Assembly: GCA_002331485.1 (NCBI GenBank)
Contig: DCYS01000010.1
Coordinates: 62,001-126,000 of the forward strand
DNA length: 64,000 bases
Direction of reading: 5' to 3'
From: Flavobacteriales bacterium UBA2104
GTDB taxonomy: Bacteria > Bacteroidota > Bacteroidia > Flavobacteriales_D > Crocinitomicaceae
The notes under the pieces were generated by a model, which did no database searches, had not been told where the DNA came from, and worked only from the letters and a program-made list of their open reading frames with translations. The translations under genes and the position numbers were made by a program. Each line of letters opens with the position of its first letter. The first letter of the stretch is position 1. Shown one piece after another: positions 17,481 to 25,202 of this stretch.

Positions 17481-18908
17481 ATGCGATATCTATTATTCTT
17501 ACTTGTTTTCGTTGTCAGCTTACACAGTAGTGGTCAAGACAACTATTATTTTATTCCCAGAGGAACGCACTTTTCTTTTGGACCTTATTCAGCGGTACCA
17601 ACCAATGGAGTGTTATTCCCAAATAAATATGCGGACGATCCGACGATCGTGCATCAAAACATGTTAAGTGAATGGTATACTCCGGGGTTAGGCGGATTTG
17701 TAGATGTAGCCTATAATTTTAGTGAGTTTAGACCTTTTCAGCTTGGTGGAAGTTTTAGATGGCAACGGTTGTTCAACGACCTTGATAAGCATACCAGAAC
17801 TTTGACAAGTCAATATTATGTGCCAGATGTTGATTGGCGATATAGAAGAAGTGTTCGCTATTTCAATATTAATCTATTCGCAGATTACTCATTCTGGAAT
17901 TACCAAAACCTATATTTCTTTGGAAGAGGTGAAGTTGGTGCCGGAATCTATCGCATGAAAAACAAGTTTAACTGGTCAATGGATTTTCAAGATTCTACAA
18001 ATAATGGTCCCCGAATCAGAGAAACAGATTTTGTGTTCAGTGGTGAACTAGCTACTGGAGTAAGATGGCAGTTCAATCATAATTCATCGCTATCACTGAG
18101 TGTTGGTTATCAAGTACAGAGTATTAATGATTTTGTAAGAAGAGCATACATGAGCAGCTTACAAGGGCACTTGACAGATGATCATTATTACCCACAAGAT
18201 GAGGATTTTTATGAGACTTCAAATTACGGTACGCCGAGACCTGTAAGAGTTAAGAATGAGTTTTTGTATTTGAAACTTGGATTGACTCACCAGATCACAG
18301 GAGAAGGATTTAAACGATTCATGGCTGAAAAACCAGTATTGTATTTATATCCTAAAGATACAACTAATGTGCATGTTGAGCTTGCTTTAGATGAAGATCA
18401 TGAGATCGCTTATGATTATCCGAAATATGATGCAAATGCAGGTTGGAATGTACGTGTGAGTCCAAATGGTATGATGGAACACAATGATCGAAACTATTAC
18501 TGTCTGTTCTGGGAAACAGAAGGACCTGCGATCGCAAAAGATCTCACAAAAGGATTTGTAGTTGAGAAAGAAAATGCTCAGGCATTCCTGGAAGAGAAGC
18601 TGCATCAATTAGGTTTGAATGATAAGGAAGCGAATGAGTTTATTATTTACTGGTTGCCAAAGATGGAACAGTCTCCATACAACGCAGTGTATTTTGCAAC
18701 AGAAGAATACGAAGCAGTTTCACAGCTCAACATTACACCGACGCCAGATCAGATCATTCGTATCATGATGTTGGTGGAACCATTGGATGCGCCAATTAAA
18801 TTAGATGAGCAAGTACTTCCAGCTCGCCCAGAACGAAAAGGATTTACCGCAGTAGAGTGGGGTGGTTCACAAGGTAAGTTTTTTGAGAAGGAGTTTGTGG
18901 AGTGGTAG
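17481..18908 (+). CDS. Outer-membrane beta-barrel fused to a conserved 'KPVxYLYP' domain
   Basis: A 475-residue protein: signal peptide (MRYLLFLLVFVVSLHSSGQ), a beta-rich region (about 25-280) with alternating aromatic strands that reads like an outer-membrane barrel, and a C-terminal domain starting at KPVLYLYPKDTTNVHVEL. The second part continues with YDYPKYDANAGWNVRVSPNG, YYCLFWETEG, ANEFIIYWLPKMEQSPYNAV and TPTPDQIIRIMMLVEP. I recognise this as a domain of unknown function present in exported proteins of several phyla, usually without a barrel. Joining it to a barrel is unusual and suggests surface display. A hairpin with a T-run follows the stop. Confidence 0.6.
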   Translation: MRYLLFLLVFVVSLHSSGQDNYYFIPRGTHFSFGPYSAVPTNGVLFPNKYADDPTIVHQNMLSEWYTPGLGGFVDVAYNFSEFRPFQLGGSFRWQRLFNDLDKHTRTLTSQYYVPDVDWRYRRSVRYFNINLFADYSFWNYQNLYFFGRGEVGAGIYRMKNKFNWSMDFQDSTNNGPRIRETDFVFSGELATGVRWQFNHNSSLSLSVGYQVQSINDFVRRAYMSSLQGHLTDDHYYPQDEDFYETSNYGTPRPVRVKNEFLYLKLGLTHQITGEGFKRFMAEKPVLYLYPKDTTNVHVELALDEDHEIAYDYPKYDANAGWNVRVSPNGMMEHNDRNYYCLFWETEGPAIAKDLTKGFVVEKENAQAFLEEKLHQLGLNDKEANEFIIYWLPKMEQSPYNAVYFATEEYEAVSQLNITPTPDQIIRIMMLVEPLDAPIKLDEQVLPARPERKGFTAVEWGGSQGKFFEKEFVEW

Positions 18909-18913
18909 TGTTT

Positions 18914-18940
18914 TGCGGCTATGAAACCGCTGCTATTTTT
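18914..18940 (+). terminator. Probable intrinsic terminator after the barrel-fusion gene
   Basis: GCGGCT and AACCGC form a short stem with one mismatch and a four-base loop, followed after 4 nt by TTTTT. It begins 6 nt after the stop codon at 18908. Confidence 0.4.
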
Positions 18941-19029
18941 AAAGTTAACGATAATTTTAAAAGTGATTGATTGAGCTGAGGATGATTTATCATGCGAAGA
19001 GAGATCGTAGCAGTGTTTTATTGGCACTG

Positions 19030-19680
19030 TTATAGGTATTCTTCAAATATATTTTTCACAAATCCAGTTCGTGATTTTCTTAAAATAACATGCATGTCAG
19101 TAGAAGCAAAAGAGTTTGTGAAATCTAAAACAGCCTCAGCAAATTCTAATAAGAAGTCTACTTCATAATCGTCCATTTTCATTTTACTTCGATCAAACGC
19201 CTCATTATGAGCTAATATTTTATCCCGCCACGTTCTAACCTTATTAAGTGATGATTCGCTATCATTTTCTAGTTCTTCGATTCTGTCTAAACACCATTTT
19301 AAATACTGATTGCAATTAGGTATTGGTTTTTCAAAGTGGCTAAAAATATTTGTATGTCGATCGAGAAATTTTGGCCACTGTGAATCGGTGAAGTACTTAT
19401 TCTTTATGGATAAATCTGAACTTATAAGCTGATTGATTAGCTTTATTAGTCTCCGCGTTTTGTTTCTTGATTTACGGTCATAAATTTTGGCAATATGCAA
19501 TATGGTATTATCTCTGGAGGTTCTTTCCATATATCCAAAGAGTTCCTTCAAATGATCAGGAGTGTCATTGCTGAGATTATCTTTTATTTTCCTTAACTCT
19601 AAAAGGATATTGCGATTATAGTATGCATAACCCAATTGAACCGCTAATCCTTCACCTTGCTGATCCTGTATGTTTTGCAT
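19030..19680 (-). CDS. AbiU2/HEPN-like protein
   Basis: A 216-residue all-helical soluble protein. The early segment SRDNTILHIAKIYDRKSR followed by later WRDKILAHNEAF resembles the AbiU2 subset of HEPN domains. RDKILAH gives the R-x(5)-H spacing accepted for the HEPN ribonuclease motif. Relatives include the AbiU2 abortive-infection protein and HEPN toxins, so a defence role with RNA cleavage is a reasonable inference. No partner antitoxin is evident. The gene is the last of three minus-strand genes in an island lacking housekeeping genes, and its stop is followed by a small CAGTG/CACTG hairpin. Confidence 0.5.
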   Translation of the reverse strand: MQNIQDQQGEGLAVQLGYAYYNRNILLELRKIKDNLSNDTPDHLKELFGYMERTSRDNTILHIAKIYDRKSRNKTRRLIKLINQLISSDLSIKNKYFTDSQWPKFLDRHTNIFSHFEKPIPNCNQYLKWCLDRIEELENDSESSLNKVRTWRDKILAHNEAFDRSKMKMDDYEVDFLLEFAEAVLDFTNSFASTDMHVILRKSRTGFVKNIFEEYL

Positions 19681-19718
19681 GTCTTATTACCTATAATTGT
19701 TATTGTGGCGCGTTTTAT

Positions 19719-20324
19719 TTAAATATTCACTTTTACTTTTAGCTCCCTATCGTCTCTTAAAAACAAAACAAGTATGTTGTCAGAGTATGAAAACCCTTTT
19801 TCATGGGGGCTTGAGTAGTCTAAGTACTCAATTGGAATAGCTACGGGAAAATCATCGTGCGTAAACTTTTCCTTTTGTACCTGTCCGTTTGAGAAGTTCT
19901 TTAATTCCAAATATGGTTCATAAGTAACAGTATCCAAGTGAAGTGACATAAAAATAGTATTTATAGTGTCAATTAGAAACTGTCCACCATACTCACCTTC
20001 AAACTTACTGTTTAGAGGAGCTAAATAATTTGAAAAGCATGAAGTTCCACAACCACTTACAAAACAAATGAAATTTTCATTTCTCCAAACTGGTCGGGGA
20101 ACCCCTGGATTGTAGTTCAAGCCACAAGAAAAGGAATATCTATCGCCAAGTTTATTACTGAATTCCTTATATGAATACATAATTTGAACTGTTGAATCAA
20201 CTTGATAATATCTCACAGTAACTCCTTTAAATTCAATCGTGTCTTGTATTGAATTTAATATAGCACACTGTGATTTTGAAAACAGTGAGAAAAGTGAAAA
20301 TATTAAAGTTAAGATCGTCTTCAT
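19719..20324 (-). CDS. Secreted protein of unknown function (201 aa)
   Basis: A 201-residue protein with signal peptide MKTILTLIFSLFSLFSKSQC and a mature beta-rich body. It contains a cysteine-bearing segment, NFICFVSGCGTSCFSNYLAP, and ends KVKVNI. I do not recognise a family. The frame is open upstream to 20420, but that part lies inside the attC-like palindrome, so the signal-peptide ATG at 20324 is the start, 8 nt after the palindrome. The gap to the HEPN-like gene is 38 nt. This placement right behind a recombination-site-like repeat is what a mobile gene cassette would show. Confidence 0.55.
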   Translation of the reverse strand: MKTILTLIFSLFSLFSKSQCAILNSIQDTIEFKGVTVRYYQVDSTVQIMYSYKEFSNKLGDRYSFSCGLNYNPGVPRPVWRNENFICFVSGCGTSCFSNYLAPLNSKFEGEYGGQFLIDTINTIFMSLHLDTVTYEPYLELKNFSNGQVQKEKFTHDDFPVAIPIEYLDYSSPHEKGFSYSDNILVLFLRDDRELKVKVNI

Positions 20325-20331
20325 ATTTAAT

Positions 20332-20466
20332 GCGCTACAACGGTTTGCAAATAGGCGCATGGCCGGAACTTCACGCGCTACACTTGTTCGAAATACGATG
20401 CTTAAATTTACTACTTCCATTTTGTAAGAGCGCTTAACCCCGGCTTGCGATTATTTGCTGTTATGC
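20332..20466 (-). repeat. attC-like imperfect palindrome between two island genes
   Basis: Arms 20347-20366 (GCAAATAGGCGCATGGCCGG) and 20440-20458 (CCGGCTTGCGATTATTTGC) pair over 16 bp in three blocks (7+4+5) separated by small unpaired bases. Outside them GCGCTACAAC and GTTATGC form a weaker outer pair. About 73 bp separate the inner arms. Extrahelical bases and outer GTT/AAC boxes resemble integron attC sites, and the repeat sits between two open reading frames of the same direction. The last codons of the upstream gene lie inside one arm. No integron integrase is in the window. Confidence 0.5.
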
Positions 20467-21025
20467 TAATCTTTCTGTATTGTTCAAGTTCTTGTATTAC
20501 ATTTCTCAATTGAATCATGTGATCAGACCAAAAAAAGTGTTTCGTATTTATTTCACCAACGGTTCTGTTTTCTAGTGTATTTCTAAATACTATCTTCTGG
20601 CGCTTTTCATTGTCCTCAGTAACAGAATTCTCGATGTAAAACTCAAAGTCCTTAGTTGGAATTTCAATCTGCTGTTTTTTTGAATAATATAGATTGGTTA
20701 ATTCCATTTGAATCACGCTGTCATCATATTCAATTTTCACAATGTATTTAATCTTTTGATTCTTAAATATGATATAAATATTAAGAATCACTACAGCGAA
20801 TACAGATAAACCAATTTGCACTTCCGGATGCTCGATTAAATACTGAATTATCTTGAAAGACAATCTATCTTCCGCATCAACACCTCTACTTCTTGAGCCA
20901 GCCATCATAGGTCCAAAAAACAGCATTGCAAATGTACCAATGAAAGCAACAGCAGATTTCATAAGGTGTTCCCAAATGATATAACTATTACTTTTTGGTC
21001 TGGATATTTCAAGTACTTTCTTCAT
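20411..21025 (-). CDS. Membrane protein of unknown function (204 aa)
   Basis: A 204-residue protein with two hydrophobic segments (about residues 20-40, AVAFIGTFAMLFFGPMMAGS, and about 65-85, VQIGLSVFAVVILNIYIIFK) and a C-terminal soluble domain of beta character with YYSKKQQIEIPTKDFEFYIE. I do not recognise the family. The last 17 residues (ITANNRKPGLSALTKWK) are encoded by the attC-like palindrome and may be an acquired extension. The start at 21025 is preferred to 21106 because the extension is low-quality sequence crossing a hairpin. It is the first of three island genes. Confidence 0.5.
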   Translation of the reverse strand: MKKVLEISRPKSNSYIIWEHLMKSAVAFIGTFAMLFFGPMMAGSRSRGVDAEDRLSFKIIQYLIEHPEVQIGLSVFAVVILNIYIIFKNQKIKYIVKIEYDDSVIQMELTNLYYSKKQQIEIPTKDFEFYIENSVTEDNEKRQKIVFRNTLENRTVGEINTKHFFWSDHMIQLRNVIQELEQYRKISITANNRKPGLSALTKWK

Positions 21026-21050
21026 TGAGCATAACTTATTTATATGTACC

Positions 21051-21099
21051 ACAAAATTGCACAATACACGCTGATTTGGTATGTATTGTACACTTTTAT
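21051..21099. repeat. Long inverted repeat upstream of the island
   Basis: TGCACAATACA (21058-21068) and TGTATTGTACA (21082-21092) pair with one mismatch around a 13-nt loop. After one mismatch the stem continues for several bases into the flanking A-run and T-run. It lies 26-74 nt upstream of the first island gene, and may be an operator, an mRNA leader hairpin or the outer boundary of the island. Confidence 0.5.
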
Positions 21100-21170
21100 G
21101 ATACAATATTTATAAAGATACTATTTATTTAAAGTTCTTCAAATTCATAAGCCGAACAAGAATATGTCAA

Positions 21171-21205
21171 AAGAAAAGGGAGCCTATTTTCAGACTCCCT
21201 AGTTT
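21171..21205 (-). terminator. Intrinsic terminator of the SGNH hydrolase gene
   Basis: On the minus strand AGGGAG and CTCCCT (21195-21200 and 21177-21182) form a stem followed by TTTCTTTT, 24 nt after the stop codon at 21224. Confidence 0.65.
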
Positions 21206-21223
21206 TAATATCTTGTGATGGAT

Positions 21224-22237
21224 CTACTTCACCCGGTTCTTCTCGGTAATGATCATTGTTTCTCGACGTGGACGACGTAAAATTGCTTCTCGAGCGATCA
21301 ATAATACTTCCTTGATCTTTTTGTCCAATGGTACCTGGATCTCAGAGTCTTTACTTACTTTTTTACCGTTGATCTTCCATTTCACACGATAGCTTTCCGG
21401 AACGTTTGCTTTGATCGTGATTTTACCTTTGTAAATGTTGTAATCCATCATTTCAAACTCTCTGCTCATCCAAAATGATTTCCTCCAGTTCTTCTGTGGA
21501 TCATGTACTGTATTTGAAGCCAACGTTGCAATATTTCGGGCTGCTTCTTCTTTCACCTTGTAAGGTATTCTCGAGAAATTGTTGATCGTTGACTCAAAGA
21601 TCATACTATAGAACGTAGATGCGATCAAGAATGATCCATATTGACTCTGATGATAATTGTCTTCGTAGTATAAGTTTACATCTGGATATTCTTTCCGGAT
21701 CTTGCTCCAGATGTATCCAACAGGTGCAACCGCAACCTCAAAACTATCTGCAAATTCTATATACTGATCGTGCAGTCGACTTTGCATTTCGGTGTAGTCA
21801 ATTTCTTTTTTTTCGGTTTCCAAAAACATACCATTCTTGTAACCCCATGTCATGAACAACATGATCTTTGCATTTGGAACATGATGTCTAATACTATCGA
21901 TCATTTGCTGACCGTAAGGAATTGTTTTACGGTTCAACATACTGTCGGGGTAGAGAGGCTCATAACTTAACCCTTGCAGAACAACATAATCCCATGGCTC
22001 AGCTGCGATTTTTTGATACGTTTTAGGATTTGTTGCGTGATAGTGCCAATCTTTCCCACCTTCCGTTACTTGATCTGTGTAAAGAGAAACTCCTTGAGAT
22101 CGTGCAATCTTCTCCAAACGTTTTGGCATATCGTAGTTCATTGTGAAACTGTTACCAATGAACAATACGCTTTTTGTTTGAGCAATACCGAATTGCACAA
22201 TCAAGATAAGTACTATGGATAAAATTGTTTTCATCAT
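21224..22237 (-). CDS. Secreted SGNH/GDSL-family hydrolase
   Basis: A 337-residue protein with a signal peptide ending in FGIAQ and an SGNH hydrolase fold. Block I is FIGNSFT with the nucleophile Ser of GNS, an oxyanion-type WDYVVLQGLS follows, and the C-terminal DxxH dyad appears as DNYHQSQYGSFL. Such enzymes deacetylate or de-esterify carbohydrates or lipids outside the cytoplasm, and the substrate cannot be told. About 75 residues after the catalytic block form a beta-rich tail ending in basic residues. Two start codons (22237 and 22234) are adjacent. A terminator hairpin follows. Confidence 0.85.
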   Translation of the reverse strand: MMKTILSIVLILIVQFGIAQTKSVLFIGNSFTMNYDMPKRLEKIARSQGVSLYTDQVTEGGKDWHYHATNPKTYQKIAAEPWDYVVLQGLSYEPLYPDSMLNRKTIPYGQQMIDSIRHHVPNAKIMLFMTWGYKNGMFLETEKKEIDYTEMQSRLHDQYIEFADSFEVAVAPVGYIWSKIRKEYPDVNLYYEDNYHQSQYGSFLIASTFYSMIFESTINNFSRIPYKVKEEAARNIATLASNTVHDPQKNWRKSFWMSREFEMMDYNIYKGKITIKANVPESYRVKWKINGKKVSKDSEIQVPLDKKIKEVLLIAREAILRRPRRETMIITEKNRVK

Positions 22238-22375
22238 TGTTTATAATGCGAAAATCGCGCCATACTTCTACTTATATAACGTATGAATGCCAATTTTGGT
22301 TAAAATTATCCGGCAATTGTCTAGTAAAATACGGTATCTGTTTATTGAATGGTGTAGAACAGCAATAATGCAGAC

Positions 22376-22810
22376 TTAAGGATTATAGATCCTTAGCGTT
22401 TGTCCACCATTGTAGTTGGTCATATACTGTCTAAGTCCCCACTCTGTGTCGCCATCGACGATAGAACCGTCGTACAGTGAAAATCGAGCATTCGAACAAG
22501 GGTCATTTAGGATCAAAAAGTTGTCAGGATCCGTTACCAAACCTGATTCACAATCAAATCCGTCTGGGGCGGGTGAATGACGATCAAAAGCAACGAATTC
22601 ATTTACACTTCTGCGATAGACAACTAGTCCTTTTGAACCTGCGCCATTAACATATGCCCATCCACCAACACCTTGAAGATCGCTGTATGAAGGGAGGGTA
22701 AGGTTGATGTTCGCGTCAAACGTAAAATAAGGAACGGGGTGCTGGTTGTTTTTGGTACAACCAACAAACATTACTAATATTGTGAGTATGAATAACTTTA
22801 AAGTGTTCAT
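22376..22810 (-). CDS. Rieske-like lipoprotein lacking cluster ligands
   Basis: A 144-residue lipoprotein (lipobox FVGC, Cys18). The body follows the small Bacteroidota Rieske-type layout: GGWAYVNGAGSKGLVVYRRS, then EFVAFDRHSPAPDG, DCESGLV, DPCSNARFSLYDGS and a closing LRQYMTNYNGGQTLRIYNP. In a functional Rieske protein the two loops carry CxH and CxxH. Here the first loop reads DRHSP and the second DPCSNARF, so the four ligands are not all present and a [2Fe-2S] cluster is unlikely. The remaining cysteines could pair. Function unknown. Confidence 0.6.
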   Translation of the reverse strand: MNTLKLFILTILVMFVGCTKNNQHPVPYFTFDANINLTLPSYSDLQGVGGWAYVNGAGSKGLVVYRRSVNEFVAFDRHSPAPDGFDCESGLVTDPDNFLILNDPCSNARFSLYDGSIVDGDTEWGLRQYMTNYNGGQTLRIYNP

Positions 22811-22834
22811 GTCGAATTACGCTACTGCGAAGTT

Positions 22835-23122
22835 ATGATAAAGAAAACGTATTTCATAATCACAATATTGCTGTTAAGCTTGTTTTTCTTGAATACAAGT
22901 TGTGGATCTACAGCTCCGGGTTATCATCCTACAGTTGAAGAGGCTGAGGAAGCGAGAGCCAAGGAGAAAAAGAAAAAGATAAAGGAGCAACGAAAGGCAA
23001 AAAAGAAAGCCGAGAAACGTTTTTGGAAAATGCAATCGAAAGAAGTCAAAAAGCGTATTCGAAAAACCAGAAGAGAAAGAAGGAGGAGAGAACGCAGAAG
23101 AAAGCGTAATTGGGGAAAGTAA
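22835..23122 (+). CDS. Small highly basic lipoprotein
   Basis: A 95-residue protein with a lipoprotein signal peptide (lipobox LNTSC, Cys23) and a mature part that is one long, very charged helix. It contains EEAEEARAKEKKKKIKEQRK, later KKRIRKTRRERRRRERRRKR and ends NWGK. I do not recognise the family. Such Lys/Arg-rich tails on a lipid anchor could bind nucleic acid, lipopolysaccharide or peptidoglycan at the envelope. This is inference from composition only. It is divergent from the Rieske-like gene (24 bp between starts) and converges on the glycosyltransferase gene with 3 bp between stops. Confidence 0.6.
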   Translation: MIKKTYFIITILLLSLFFLNTSCGSTAPGYHPTVEEAEEARAKEKKKKIKEQRKAKKKAEKRFWKMQSKEVKKRIRKTRRERRRRERRRKRNWGK

Positions 23123-23125
23123 AGA

Positions 23126-24127
23126 TCAGTCAAGTTCTGTTTGCGCAAACGATTCCTCATCCATGAATGACCAACTTTTATTATTTCGATGATGTTTGGC
23201 GAGATAGATCTGTTCTTGCTGACCTTTTGTGGGGATAAGAATAGCCTTGTTTTCCGTTGAAAAAAGATCCATCAGCGTAGAATATCCCGCTCTTGAAATA
23301 ACAACCTCAGTTTTGAGTAGCAAGTTGATGAAATCATCATGTTTGGGTGACCTCACGATCTTAAGATGTTCTGGCGAAGTATCAGGAATCTTAATGTCTG
23401 GTGGTACAATGATCACTGAATATCGATTTGTACGTTTTAACTTCTCAAAAGTTAGTTCAAAGAATGACTGGTTGTACGGTTGAGGTCCGCTAATTATTGC
23501 AAGATACCGAATGGTTTTAGTTCGTGGTACGTAGCGATCCACCGCATCATAATCGAATCGCGAACAAGCACCAATATATTGAGCGTTTCTCATCTTCGAA
23601 CGACTTAACTTTCCAGCGAGTTCATGCTTTTTGGTATCAGGAATCCATATTTCATCGAACTTGTTGAATAATTGCTTATTCCAGAGCTGTATTGGGAAAT
23701 AGAGTGGAGATAATGGTAAGTTAACCTGATGCGAAATGATCACATTCTTCTTTGAAGTCGACCTGAATCCAAAACGCTGATCGGATATGACAACATCAAT
23801 GTTGAACTTATTTACAAGATCATCCACTTTACGTTGTTCTTTGCGCTGAAAATCCATGAGCTTTCCAAGACGCTTTGTGAAATCCATGATCCAAAGTCCT
23901 TTACCATTGAATTTGAAAGGGTAACCTTCGTGCGGAATATACCATTGCGAGGGAAAGTAATTTCGGTAAATACTTTCTTGCTCAGCATTGCAACAGATAT
24001 AAACCTCATTGTGCTTATTGAGTTCCTTGATGATCGGAATGGAGCGCGTAACATGTCCCAATCCCCAATTCAATGGACTCAGTAAAATACGTTTGTTTCG
24101 AATCGAATTTATTGGAGCTTGATACAC
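23126..24127 (-). CDS. MurG-like glycosyltransferase family protein
   Basis: A roughly 333-residue GT-B glycosyltransferase-like protein. It opens with RILLSPLNWGLGHVTRSIPI, ends its second domain with SRAGYSTLMDLFSTENKAIL and IPTKGQQEQIYLAKHH, and carries AIISGPQPYNQ in between. These are the MurG-like blocks (GlGH near the N-terminus, SRAG and PTKGQ.EQ near the C-terminus) that bind the nucleotide sugar. The acceptor is unknown. The start is uncertain: the frame is open up to an ATG at 24184 that would overlap trmB, no ATG lies closer, and GTG at 24127 is my choice because relatives begin just before KRILLSP. Confidence 0.75.
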   Translation of the reverse strand: MYQAPINSIRNKRILLSPLNWGLGHVTRSIPIIKELNKHNEVYICCNAEQESIYRNYFPSQWYIPHEGYPFKFNGKGLWIMDFTKRLGKLMDFQRKEQRKVDDLVNKFNIDVVISDQRFGFRSTSKKNVIISHQVNLPLSPLYFPIQLWNKQLFNKFDEIWIPDTKKHELAGKLSRSKMRNAQYIGACSRFDYDAVDRYVPRTKTIRYLAIISGPQPYNQSFFELTFEKLKRTNRYSVIIVPPDIKIPDTSPEHLKIVRSPKHDDFINLLLKTEVVISRAGYSTLMDLFSTENKAILIPTKGQQEQIYLAKHHRNNKSWSFMDEESFAQTELD

Positions 24128-24144
24128 TTCAAACAGAAGATTTC

Positions 24145-24152
24145 TATTTTTG
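24145..24152 (+). promoter_or_regulatory. Bacteroidota -7 element (TATTTTTG) for trmB
   Basis: An exact TAnnTTTG match 18 nt upstream of the ATG at 24171. It also argues that the glycosyltransferase start lies at or left of 24127. Confidence 0.55.
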
Positions 24153-24170
24153 CAGTACAAGTTAACAAAA

Positions 24171-24848
24171 ATGGCTAAAAACAAATTGTTTCGATTTGCA
24201 GAGATGAAGAAAATGGATCACGTTTTCGAACCTGCAATGGATGACATCAAGAATGATAAAACGGGATATAATGGGAATTGGAGGAAAGAGGTTTTCAAGA
24301 ATGAAAATCCGATTGTTCTCGAGTTGGGATGTGGAAAAGGAGAATACGCTGTTGGGTTAGCTAAAAAATATCCAAATAAGAATTTTATTGGTGTTGATAT
24401 CAAAGGGGCCCGTATGTATGTTGGGGCCAAGCAATGTGAAGATGAAGGAATTGAAAATGTTGCTTTTTTAAGAACTAAGGTCGACTTTATTGATAAGCTT
24501 TTTGCAGAAGATGAGGTAGATGAGATCTGGTTGACGTTCTCGGATCCTCAACCTAACAAACCGAATAAACGATTGACATCTAAAATATTTGTGGATCGCT
24601 ATCGTAAAATTTTAAAAGAAGGTGGAAAGGTTCACTTGAAAACAGATAGTGATGTGTTGTTTGAATCGACCGAAGAGCAAATAAAGGAACACGGATACGA
24701 TTGTAGTTTTTTTACCTGGGATCTATATCGTGATATTCAGGAGATGCCAGATGATATTCATGACATCCTTCACATAAAGACGCATTACGAAGAATTGTTT
24801 ACCCAGCGTGGTCACCAGATCAAGTATTGTCAATTCAGGATCCATTGA
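24171..24848 (+). CDS. trmB: tRNA (guanine-N7-)-methyltransferase
   Basis: A 225-residue methyltransferase that makes m7G46 in the variable loop of tRNA. The SAM site is LELGCGKGEYAVGLA with NFIGVDIKGARM, and the family motif is LTFSDPQPNKPNKRLTSKIF, where the Asp and Pro-rich loop shape the active site. The length is normal. An upstream in-frame TTG at 24150 lies within the promoter element and was rejected. The alkyltransferase-like gene follows after 3 nt and is probably co-transcribed. Confidence 0.95.
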   Translation: MAKNKLFRFAEMKKMDHVFEPAMDDIKNDKTGYNGNWRKEVFKNENPIVLELGCGKGEYAVGLAKKYPNKNFIGVDIKGARMYVGAKQCEDEGIENVAFLRTKVDFIDKLFAEDEVDEIWLTFSDPQPNKPNKRLTSKIFVDRYRKILKEGGKVHLKTDSDVLFESTEEQIKEHGYDCSFFTWDLYRDIQEMPDDIHDILHIKTHYEELFTQRGHQIKYCQFRIH

Positions 24849-24851
24849 TCG

Positions 24852-25202
24852 ATGAAATACAGCGAACAAACACAAGATTTTTTTGAGCAGGTTTACCAAG
24901 TTGTTCGACTCATTCCTAAAGGAAGAGTTACTAGTTACGGGAGTATTGCAAAAGCTTTGGGTACACCAAAATCAAGTAGAATCGTGGGGTGGGCGATGAA
25001 TGCTTCACATAAGCACCCTGATATTCCAGCACATCGAGTTTTAAACCGAAATGGATTGCTTACGGGTAAGATGCATTTCGAGTCTCCTACTAGAATGCAG
25101 GAGCTTTTAGAAAAGGAAGGTGTGAAAGTGGAGAAGGATAAAGTAGTAGATTTTCAGCGTTTGTTCTGGGATGTTCAGGAGGAATTAGGGAAAGGGATGT
25201 AG
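24852..25202 (+). CDS. Alkyltransferase-like protein (MGMT family, active cysteine replaced)
   Basis: A 116-residue protein with the DNA-binding domain of O6-alkylguanine-DNA alkyltransferases: RVTSYGSIAKALGTPKSSR (arginine finger region), GWAMNAS and the loop IPAHRVLN. In true MGMT the loop reads PCHRV. Here the acceptor cysteine is alanine (residue 60), so the protein cannot take the alkyl group. It belongs with alkyltransferase-like proteins that bind O6-alkylguanine and hand it to nucleotide excision repair. It lies 3 nt downstream of trmB. The role is inferred from the family. Confidence 0.85.
   Translation: MKYSEQTQDFFEQVYQVVRLIPKGRVTSYGSIAKALGTPKSSRIVGWAMNASHKHPDIPAHRVLNRNGLLTGKMHFESPTRMQELLEKEGVKVEKDKVVDFQRLFWDVQEELGKGM

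Noticed and set aside
20411..21106. Upstream start of the membrane-protein gene at 21106
   Set aside because: The extra residues cross the inverted repeat at 21051-21099 and do not resemble a signal or domain.
24128..24184. Longer glycosyltransferase start at 24184
   Set aside because: It would overlap trmB and its promoter, and the added residues do not look like the family N-terminus.
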